Assembly: GCA_007122045.1 (NCBI GenBank)
Contig: SKJM01000473.1
Coordinates: forward strand, 1-5,926
Direction of reading: 5' to 3'
Source of the DNA: Planctomycetales bacterium
GTDB lineage: Bacteria > Planctomycetota > Planctomycetia > Pirellulales > Thermoguttaceae
Length of the DNA: 5,926 bases
Made by a program: the position numbers and the translations under genes. This document shows, in pieces, positions 1 through 5,926 of the stretch. The notes under the pieces were generated by a model. That model was not told where the DNA came from. It saw only the letters and a program-made list of their open reading frames with translations, and made no database searches. Within the stretch, counting starts at the first letter, position 1, and each line of letters begins with the position of its first letter.

Positions 1-2231
1 CTGGGGCGGGCCTCCTCGGCGCCCACCATGGCGATGACGTGCCCACCCTGCCGCACGAACCGTTCGACCATCGCGATTTCCGCACGGCTGTACGCGCGCC
101 GCGGCGCAATGGTAATGAGCAAGCCGGCCCGCTCGAGCCGGTCCTCGCTGAAGTCGGGCATCAAGAGCGGCAGGTAGTCGTTGCGCATCAGCGTGCGGGT
201 GAATGCCGCCAGGCCGTCGCTCATGAGCGACTCGCGACCAAATAGTTCAGCATGGGTGGCGGTGATGTAGGCGATGTTGTTCCGCGGTCGGTGCGCGCGG
301 CCGTCGGGCAGCACGCGTGAGGCCTGGCCGCTGGTGGCCGCGGTCGAGGCCAGCGCCGCCGCCAGTACGACGGCGCCCACGCCCGTCCTGGTCGCCTCGG
401 CGCGCCAGCCGAGCAGGACGATCAGGCCCGCGGCGGCCAGAAACGTGATGGCCTGGCGCCAGCCGGCTTGCGGGGTCGCTCCCCGGCCGGCCAGGTAGCC
501 CAGCAGCCTGCCCACAAACCGGTACGACTCCGGCAGCCTCCCGTTGGTGAAGCTCGATGCATCGCCCACCACGAAGACGCGGCCGGCGCCGAAGCGCCGT
601 TCGGCGGCGAGCACCAGGTCGCCCAACCGCTGGCCCGCCGCGTACCGGTACGCGCCCGTCAGGGCCGCATCGCTACCGGGGTAGCCGTAACCGTATCGGC
701 CCACGAGCACGGGGCGCACCGGCCAACGGGGGGCCAGCGACGCGCCGTAGCGGAAGCCGAACGAGCCCCACGCGGCGCCCAGCCCGGCCGTGGCCGGGTG
801 CGACTGCACCTGGAGGGCGTCCTCCCAGTTGGGTTGATGGCCGATCGTCGTGTTGTCGTACACGCGGATGCCCGTCGGCTCCAGCACGGCGTCGAAACTG
901 CTTACCGAATCGCGCAGCGCCACCCGCGGCTCGGCGGCCACCAGCAGCGAACCGCCCTCCCGCACGTAGTTCCAAAGCCGTTCGAGTCGCTCGGGCGGCC
1001 AGGGCCGGTCGGGGTGCAGCAGCAGCACGACGTCGGCCCGGTCCAAATCAGCGGCCGACAACTCAGCGCTGCGCACGAAGGTGCCGCCCAGGCTCTCGAC
1101 CAACACCGGCAACATGCCGGCGGAAGCGTCGGCGGGAAACTCCGGATCCTCATGGGTGGGGCGGGCCCAGTCGAGGTAACCCTCCTCGTAGGCCACGATT
1201 GTTTTCCCCCGGAGGTCGGAATCGCTGACGGCCAGCCACCCGATCGCCGGAAGCAGCACGGCCAGCGCGATGGGACCGAAACGGCACGCCATGTCGGCCA
1301 TCAGAGCGGTTCCCGCAAGCTCCTCGTCGCGCCGGCGCTTCTCCCACCGGCGGATGTTCGATTCGGGGTCGGGCACGGGCAGCCACGCCGTCCAGCGGCA
1401 CATCAGCGCCAGAACGGTGCCGTGGATGGCCGCGGCCGCCAGCGGCACGTTCCAGGGCAGGAGCCGGCGGGCGGCGTTGCCCCACGTCCAAACGCCCAGA
1501 ATTTGCCGATCGGACTGGGGCGGGACGACCCGCTCGGGCAACATGGCCAGCAGGGATTCGGCATGAGCGAGCACCAGCAGGTAGGCGAAATGGCCCAGCA
1601 CGATGGCCATCCCCGCCCACAGCCCACGCCGGAGCCGCGGCGGGGGCGTGGCGGAAAGCCAGCCGGTGAGGAGCACCGCCATGACTACCAGGAAGTCGAC
1701 CCCTCCGTAGGTGGCACCCACCTCCAGCGGCTGCCCTGCCACGGCGCCAGCCGACCCTCCGAGCAGGGCGGCCAAGCCGTCGGCGGCGAGCCAAAGCGTG
1801 GGAACCGCGCCGGCCGCAATCCGGAACACGGCCAGGACCGAGGCGGCCGAGGTACCGAGCAGCACGACGCGTCCCGGCAGACCGGGCTGGACCCAGGCGA
1901 TGCCCGCCCCCACCAGGGCAACGGCCAGGATCTGCACCTCCGCCTGCCCGGCCGCCGTCATCAGCAGCGCCGCCAGCACCGCCGCCGCCAGGCCGACCAC
2001 CTTCTTCCAGTTCGTCCGGGGGCCAGGCGATCCGGCTGAAATGGCCACCACCAGGGCGATCCAGGTGAGAACGCGGCGTAGCGGATCGGCCATGACCCCG
2101 GTCGAGCCGGCGGCGATCCAGGCGGCCGTCACCACAGCCACCGCCGCCACGACCGACCAGACCGGCGCCTCGGTCGGTGGTGCATTGGACTCAGGACTCG
2201 ACGGATGATGCGTTGGAGATGGATTCGGCAT
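1..2231 (-). CDS. Polytopic membrane protein with GATase1-like/DUF4350-type domains (3' end off the window)
   Basis: At least 743 codons read without a stop on the minus strand; the C-terminus lies beyond the left edge. The function is not recognised. The N-terminus is Pro/Ser-rich and hydrophilic (residues 1-23). About ten hydrophobic segments follow (roughly 24-42, 52-66, 77-95, 98-115, 121-150, 178-193, 203-224, 262-280 and 318-336, some uncertain), with a charged loop at 287-308. Residues 341-590 form a soluble alpha/beta domain of the kind seen in GldG-like and DUF4350 proteins: VVLLLHPDRP (401-410), VREGGSLLV (423-431) and VFVVGDASS (552-560). Two membrane segments (about 602-618 and 626-643) lead into a second similar unit (652-743). 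Such domains usually lack catalytic residues and often sit beside transport or MoxR-type loci (family knowledge). I chose the ATG at 2231 because a promoter-like pair lies just upstream. An in-frame ATG at 2408 would add a stretch that does not look like protein. No strong Shine-Dalgarno sequence is visible. That this strand is coding is well supported; the family assignment is tentative. Confidence 0.8.
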   Translation of the reverse strand, partial: MPNPSPTHHPSSPESNAPPTEAPVWSVVAAVAVVTAAWIAAGSTGVMADPLRRVLTWIALVVAISAGSPGPRTNWKKVVGLAAAVLAALLMTAAGQAEVQILAVALVGAGIAWVQPGLPGRVVLLGTSAASVLAVFRIAAGAVPTLWLAADGLAALLGGSAGAVAGQPLEVGATYGGVDFLVVMAVLLTGWLSATPPPRLRRGLWAGMAIVLGHFAYLLVLAHAESLLAMLPERVVPPQSDRQILGVWTWGNAARRLLPWNVPLAAAAIHGTVLALMCRWTAWLPVPDPESNIRRWEKRRRDEELAGTALMADMACRFGPIALAVLLPAIGWLAVSDSDLRGKTIVAYEEGYLDWARPTHEDPEFPADASAGMLPVLVESLGGTFVRSAELSAADLDRADVVLLLHPDRPWPPERLERLWNYVREGGSLLVAAEPRVALRDSVSSFDAVLEPTGIRVYDNTTIGHQPNWEDALQVQSHPATAGLGAAWGSFGFRYGASLAPRWPVRPVLVGRYGYGYPGSDAALTGAYRYAAGQRLGDLVLAAERRFGAGRVFVVGDASSFTNGRLPESYRFVGRLLGYLAGRGATPQAGWRQAITFLAAAGLIVLLGWRAEATRTGVGAVVLAAALASTAATSGQASRVLPDGRAHRPRNNIAYITATHAELFGRESLMSDGLAAFTRTLMRNDYLPLLMPDFSEDRLERAGLLITIAPRRAYSRAEIAMVERFVRQGGHVIAMVGAEEARP

Positions 2232-2260
2232 TAGGCATCCCGCGTTCTTGGAAAGGCAAC

Positions 2261-2289
2261 AGTATGTCGGACCGCGCGGAATCCGGCAA
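2261..2289 (-). promoter_or_regulatory. Candidate sigma70-like promoter for the membrane-protein gene
   Basis: Read on the minus strand, TTGCCG (2289-2284) is followed by exactly 17 bases and then CATACT (2266-2261). Each hexamer matches four of six consensus positions. Transcription would begin near 2254, giving a leader of roughly 20 bases before the ATG at 2231, which supports that start over the in-frame ATG at 2408. The hexamers are imperfect and chance matches of this quality are common, so this is a weak prediction. Confidence 0.3.
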
Positions 2290-2400
2290 GAGGAATCGGC
2301 TGAAAGTCTACCCGCGATGGCAGCGGGGTGGCGCGCGCGGGCTACGGAATCCCGACTGCCTTCGTGGGGATTGTGGCCGTGAAAAATTTCAGGCAAGCCC

Positions 2401-2429
2401 TTGACCATGCCAACGAACGCCGATAAACT
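2401..2429 (+). promoter_or_regulatory. Candidate sigma70-like promoter for the nxrA-type gene
   Basis: TTGACC (2401-2406, five of six matches to the -35 consensus) is followed by 17 bases and then TAAACT (2424-2429, four of six matches to the -10 consensus). The pair sits at the left edge of the A/T-richer part of the intergenic region. Transcription would start near 2436 and give a leader of about 155 bases. An alternative -10-like AATAAT lies at 2431-2436. Promoter rules in planctomycetes are poorly known, so confidence is moderate to low. Confidence 0.4.
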
Positions 2430-2462
2430 GAATAATACTGATCCGAATACTACGGTAGGAGG

Positions 2463-2599
2463 ATGGCTGCCACGCCGACCGACGCCGTGATTTCCGCCCT
2501 ACAAGTAATCATTGACCGCAAAAGCTCCATAAGTGGGGTCTGCTGATGCAGAAGTCGTTTGCGGTACTCAAAGATGATGAAGAGAAACGCCATGAGTGA
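2463..2599 (+). other. Two tiny overlapping leader frames before nxrA (possible leader peptides)
   Basis: A 27-codon frame runs 2463-2546. An AGGAGG (2457-2462) directly abuts its ATG, a full-strength Shine-Dalgarno sequence but with no spacer. Its TGA shares one base with the ATG of a 17-codon frame (2546-2599, peptide beginning MQKSFAVLKDD). That frame ends with a TGA at 2597-2599, just inside the nxrA-type gene, whose ATG is at 2592, giving an ATGAGTGA junction. The stop/start overlaps resemble translational coupling. Neither peptide resembles anything I know, and frames this short arise easily by chance. Confidence 0.15.
2579..2584 (+). promoter_or_regulatory. Weak ribosome binding site deciding the nxrA start
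   Basis: GAAGAG ends seven bases before the ATG at 2592. Two other in-frame ATGs lie just upstream (2574 and 2577) and would add six or five residues (MMKRNA or MKRNA), but neither has a purine-rich site at a suitable distance. The start at 2592 places the twin-arginine pair at residues 7-8, a normal position for a Tat signal. The match to the consensus is only partial. Confidence 0.4.
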
Positions 2600-5500
2600 A
2601 AAACTGTCGCGTCGAGGCTTTCTGGGAACCTCGCTGGCCGCATTGGCGGCCGCCGGCCGGGCCGAGCCCATGCTGGCCGCGCTGTCGTTCGTTACCGAAG
2701 TGGACAACCCCCTGGAAAGCTATCCCGAGCGCGATTGGGAGCGAATCTACCGTGCGCAGCACGACTACGACTCCCAGTTCCACTTCATGTGCGCGCCGAA
2801 CGACACGCACAACTGCCTGCTGCGGGCCTACGTGAAAAACGGCGTGGTCACGCGCATCGGCCCCAGCTATGGCTACGGCAAGGCGACCGATATTTACGGC
2901 AACCAGGCTTCGCACCGCTGGGACCCCCGCCTGTGCCAGAAGGGGCTGGCCCTGGTCCGCCGGGTGTACGGCCCCCGACGGGTGAAGTACCCCTCGGTGC
3001 GCGAGGGGTTCCTCCGCTGGCACAAGGAGGGCCGCCCGCGCGACGAAGAAGGCCGCGTTCCGCCGCAGTACCTCGACCGCGGCAAGGAGCCGTTCATCAA
3101 GGTGTCGTTCGAGGAGGCGTGCGAGATGGCGGCCGAGTCGATGCTGGACATCGCCACGACGTATTCGGGGCCGGAGGGCGCCGAGCGGCTGGCCGCACAG
3201 GGTTACGACGAGGCCATGATCGAGGCGATGGAGGGCGCCGGAACGCAAGTGCTGAAGCTCCGCGGCGGCATGCCGCTGCTGGGCGCTACGCGCATTATGG
3301 CGTTCTACCGCACGGCCAACTCGCTGGCGCTGTTGGACCGGCACATCCGCAAGGTGGCGCCGGACGAATCTCTCGGCGGCCGCGGCTGGGACAACTACTC
3401 GTGGCACACCGACCTGCCCCCCGGGCACACGATGGTGTGCGGCCACCAGACGATCGACTTCGACATGGCCGACGCCGAGAACTCGGAACTGATCGTCTGC
3501 TGGGGCATGAACTGGATTTCCACCAAGATGCCCGACGGCCACTGGCTGTGCGAAGCCCGCCTGAAGGGGACCACGGTGGTCACCGTGGCGTGCGAGTACC
3601 AGTCGACCTCGAACAAGGCCGACAAGGTGATCGTGCTGCGTCCCGGAAGCGACCCGGCGTTCGCGCTGGGGCTGGCGCACGTCATCCTGGAGGAGAATCT
3701 GCACGACGCCGAGTTCGTCCGCGGCCACACCGATCTGCCGCTGCTGGTGCGGATGGACACGCTGAAGTTGCTCAAGCCGCAGGAGGTGATCGCCGACTAC
3801 CAGATGGCCGAGTTGAAGAACACGCACACGCTGGCCGAGGGCGAGTTGGCGCCACCGAACGTCCGCCAGCGCCGGCAGATCGTCACGAAATCGCTGCGGG
3901 CCGAGTGGGGCGACTTCCTGGCCTGGGATACCGAAACCGGGGCCCCCCGCGTGGTGACCCGCGACAACGCCGCCACGGCGGCGCCCTACGCCCTGGAAGG
4001 GACGTTCACCGTCGAAACGCTCGACGGGCAGCAGGTCGAGGTCCGGCCCGTGTTCGACCTGATGAAGGAGCACGCCTCGCACTTCACCCCCGAGGTGGTC
4101 AGCGACCTCTGCCACGTCGACGCCGAGGTGGTCCGCTGGCTCGCCCGCGAAATCGCCGCCCATCCGGCGAAGACGCTCATTCCCGTGGGCATGGGGCCGA
4201 ACCACTTCTTCAACAACGACCTGAAGGACCGCACGATCTTCCTCGTCGGCGCGTTGACGCGCAACGTGGGCTTCCACGGCGGGAACGTGGGCAGTTACGC
4301 CGGCAACTACCGCGGGGCCTATTTCAACGGCGTGCCGCTGTACATCGCCGAGGACCCGTTCGATATCGAAACCGACCCGTCGCAAATGCCGCGAGTCAAG
4401 AGCCGCTACCGGATGGAGTCGGCCCACTACTACAACTACGGCGACCGGCCCCTGCGCGTCGGGAACAAGCTGTTCACCGGCAAGAGCCACATTCCGACGC
4501 CGACGAAGTTCATGTGGTTCGGCAATTCCAATTCGATTCTGGGGAACCTCAAGTGGTTTCACGATTTCATCGTGAACACGCTGCCCCGGATCGACTGCGT
4601 CGCCGTGAACGAGTGGTGGTGGACCGCCTCGTGCGAATACGCCGACATCGTCTTCCCGGCCGACTCCTGGATGGAGTTCAAGTTCCCCGACATGACGGCC
4701 GCGGTCACCAACCCCTTCTACCAGGTGTTTCCCAAGACGCCCCTTCCTCGCCTGCACGAGACGCGCAGCGACATCGAGATGCACGCGGGCGTGGGCGCCG
4801 CCCTGGCGAAGCTCACCGGCGATCAGCGGTTCCTCGACTACTGGAAGTTCGTCCATGAAGACAACGTCGAGGTGTACTTGCAGCGGATCGTCGACAACTC
4901 GACCACCCTGCGCGGCTACCAGTTCGAGGACGTCCACGCGAAGGCGCAGGACGGAATCCCGTCGCTGCTGATGACCCGCACGTATCCGAAGATCATGGGC
5001 TGGGAGCAGTCCAACGGCGGGGAACCGCACTACACGCGGTCGGGCCGGATGGAGTTCTATCGCGACGAGGACGAGTTCCTCGAGCACGGCGAGAACATTC
5101 CCGTCCACCGCGAGCCCGTCGACGGCACGTTCTATCTGCCCAACGCGATCGTTTGCGGCACCCCGCACTTGATCCGCCCGCAGGGGCTGGAAACCTACGG
5201 GCTGGCGGCCGAGGACCCGGGTATCGAGGTCCGGCAGGTGCGCAACGTGGTCCTCCGGCCGGCCGACGTGACGCAGACGCAGCACCCGCGCATGAAGGAA
5301 GGCTTTCGCCTGATCTACATCACGCCGAAGTACCGTCACGGCGCGCATACGACGCCGGTCGACACCGACATCATCTCGGTCTGGTTCGGCCCGTTCGGCG
5401 ACATGCACCGGCGCGACAAGCGCATGCCGTGGGTGGGCGAGGGATACATCGACATCCACCCGCAGGACGCCAAGGACATGGGCATCGAGGACGGCGACTA

Positions 5501-5926
5501 CATCTACGTAGACGGCGACCCCGAGGACCGGCCGTTCCGCGGATGGCAGGACAAACCGGAGGAGTACAAGGTGCATCGGGCCGTGATGCGGGCGCGGTAC
5601 TACCAGGGGCTGCCGCGGGGCGTGGCGAGGTCGTGGTTCAACATGTACACGGCCACGTACGGCACGGTCGAAGCCCACGAGTCGCGCCCGGACGGCCTGG
5701 CCCGCAATCCGCGCACCCAGTACCAGGCCATGTACCGTTACGGTTCGCACCAGTCGGCCACGCGGGCATGGCTGCGGCCGACGCTGATGACCGAATCGCT
5801 CGCGCGGAAGGGTTATTTCGGGCAGGAGATCGGCAAGGGCTTCGAGCCCGACGTGCATTGCACCACCGGCGCGCCGAAGGAGTCGTTTGTGAAAGTCGTT
5901 TCCGCCGAACCGGGCGGCGTCGAGCA
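2592..5926 (+). CDS. nxrA: Extracytoplasmic nitrite oxidoreductase/nitrate reductase alpha subunit, NxrA type (3' end off the window)
   Basis: Catalytic subunit of the type II DMSO reductase family (Mo-bisMGD). Its likely reaction is nitrite to nitrate or the reverse, with electrons passing through its FeS cluster to a beta subunit. The reading frame has 1,111 codons without a stop and runs off the right edge; relatives are only slightly longer. A Tat signal is visible: SRRGFLG at residues 6-12, then a short Ala/Leu-rich stretch. The N-terminal [4Fe-4S] site is C67, D71, C75, C115, aligning with His49, Cys53, Cys57, Cys92 of E. coli NarG. D274 in the HTDLPP motif aligns with NarG Asp222, the molybdenum ligand. 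The cofactor-binding blocks follow in order: 283-370 (including WGMNW), 527-575 (GFHGGN near 560-565), 640-700 (NEWWW at 673-677) and the C-terminal domain from about 905 (KYRHGAH at 913-919). Overall wording resembles the Nitrospira/anammox NxrA group more than cytoplasmic NarG. An extracytoplasmic nitrate reductase, or another anion substrate, cannot be excluded. Beta and gamma subunits are expected downstream. Confidence 0.88.
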   Translation, partial: MSEKLSRRGFLGTSLAALAAAGRAEPMLAALSFVTEVDNPLESYPERDWERIYRAQHDYDSQFHFMCAPNDTHNCLLRAYVKNGVVTRIGPSYGYGKATDIYGNQASHRWDPRLCQKGLALVRRVYGPRRVKYPSVREGFLRWHKEGRPRDEEGRVPPQYLDRGKEPFIKVSFEEACEMAAESMLDIATTYSGPEGAERLAAQGYDEAMIEAMEGAGTQVLKLRGGMPLLGATRIMAFYRTANSLALLDRHIRKVAPDESLGGRGWDNYSWHTDLPPGHTMVCGHQTIDFDMADAENSELIVCWGMNWISTKMPDGHWLCEARLKGTTVVTVACEYQSTSNKADKVIVLRPGSDPAFALGLAHVILEENLHDAEFVRGHTDLPLLVRMDTLKLLKPQEVIADYQMAELKNTHTLAEGELAPPNVRQRRQIVTKSLRAEWGDFLAWDTETGAPRVVTRDNAATAAPYALEGTFTVETLDGQQVEVRPVFDLMKEHASHFTPEVVSDLCHVDAEVVRWLAREIAAHPAKTLIPVGMGPNHFFNNDLKDRTIFLVGALTRNVGFHGGNVGSYAGNYRGAYFNGVPLYIAEDPFDIETDPSQMPRVKSRYRMESAHYYNYGDRPLRVGNKLFTGKSHIPTPTKFMWFGNSNSILGNLKWFHDFIVNTLPRIDCVAVNEWWWTASCEYADIVFPADSWMEFKFPDMTAAVTNPFYQVFPKTPLPRLHETRSDIEMHAGVGAALAKLTGDQRFLDYWKFVHEDNVEVYLQRIVDNSTTLRGYQFEDVHAKAQDGIPSLLMTRTYPKIMGWEQSNGGEPHYTRSGRMEFYRDEDEFLEHGENIPVHREPVDGTFYLPNAIVCGTPHLIRPQGLETYGLAAEDPGIEVRQVRNVVLRPADVTQTQHPRMKEGFRLIYITPKYRHGAHTTPVDTDIISVWFGPFGDMHRRDKRMPWVGEGYIDIHPQDAKDMGIEDGDYIYVDGDPEDRPFRGWQDKPEEYKVHRAVMRARYYQGLPRGVARSWFNMYTATYGTVEAHESRPDGLARNPRTQYQAMYRYGSHQSATRAWLRPTLMTESLARKGYFGQEIGKGFEPDVHCTTGAPKESFVKVVSAEPGGVE

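Larger units (their letters stand above)
2232..2591. other. Divergent intergenic region, about 360 bases
   Basis: This non-coding stretch separates the two divergent genes. The left half is GC-rich like the genes. The right half, from about 2400, is visibly richer in A and T, as expected for a promoter and leader. It holds a candidate promoter on each strand and two tiny frames in the leader of the plus-strand gene. An 8-base word, CGGAATCC, occurs twice (2277-2284 and 2345-2352). I see no convincing terminator, riboswitch, tRNA or FNR-like dyad (TTGAT-N4-ATCAA). Confidence 0.7.

Noticed and set aside
468..2039. A 523-codon open frame on the plus strand.
   Set aside because: It is the register-matched antisense of the minus-strand membrane protein. 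The product is Arg/Pro/His/Gln-rich low-complexity sequence without domains, whereas the minus strand gives well-formed membrane helices and alpha/beta motifs.
2311..2341. Inverted repeat CCCGCG ... CGCGGG in the intergenic region.
   Set aside because: It is only a six-base stem around a 19-base loop in very GC-rich sequence with no T-tract. Chance is sufficient, and neither flanking gene ends here.
2277..2352. Direct repeat CGGAATCC (2277-2284 and 2345-2352), a possible operator pair.
   Set aside because: There are only two eight-base copies 68 bases apart, with no dyad symmetry and no further copies at regular spacing. This is too little to call a binding site.
2177..2404. A 75-codon plus-strand frame across the start of the membrane-protein gene and the intergenic region.
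   Set aside because: It has no ribosome binding site, overlaps the minus-strand N-terminus and both the minus-strand promoter candidate and most of the gap, and its composition is unlike a protein.
2735..4858. A 707-codon open frame on the plus strand in another frame.
   Set aside because: It is an Arg/Gly/Pro-rich shadow of the NXR-type gene, ended by an arbitrary stop, and has no recognisable motif.
2568..5858. A 1,096-codon open frame on the minus strand opposite the NXR-type gene.
   Set aside because: It is in codon register with the plus-strand gene, so it stays open simply because the real gene avoids TTA, CTA and TCA, as GC-rich genes do. Its translation is Arg/Val/His-rich and resembles no family, while the plus strand gives a clear molybdopterin oxidoreductase.

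Overview
The window is GC-rich DNA in which most codon third positions are G or C. It holds two large, divergently transcribed genes, each cut by a window edge, separated by about 360 bases of non-coding DNA. I see no RNA genes, CRISPR arrays, insertion sequences or tRNA-associated attachment sites.

Left part (about 1-2231, minus strand): a polytopic membrane protein of at least 743 residues whose C-terminus lies beyond the left edge. About ten predicted membrane segments are followed by a soluble domain of the GATase1-like/DUF4350 type, two more membrane segments, and the start of what looks like a second copy of that domain. The membrane core faintly resembles an exosortase, but with the catalytic Cys and Arg replaced. 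Its function is unknown.

Middle (2232-2591): a divergent regulatory region. It has one plausible sigma70-like promoter for each gene, and a leader before the right-hand gene that contains two tiny overlapping reading frames.

Right part (2592-5926, plus strand): the first 1,111 codons of the catalytic alpha subunit of a molybdopterin (Mo-bisMGD) oxidoreductase of the type II DMSO reductase family. It is recognisably the extracytoplasmic nitrite oxidoreductase (NxrA) type found in Nitrospira and anammox planctomycetes. It carries a twin-arginine signal, an N-terminal [4Fe-4S] motif in which one expected Cys is Asp, and the aspartate expected to bind molybdenum. Only the last few dozen residues should be missing. 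The electron-transfer (beta) and heme (gamma) subunits and a maturation chaperone would be expected just outside the right edge.

The organism is probably a GC-rich bacterium, with a planctomycete most likely. This inference rests on the anammox/Nitrospira-like NxrA and on the planctomycete look of the membrane protein, and it is not proven by the window. The known anammox genera are, to my knowledge, much less GC-rich, so an NXR-type enzyme here may belong to a lineage not classically tied to nitrite oxidation. Nothing in the sequence links the two genes functionally beyond their shared upstream region.
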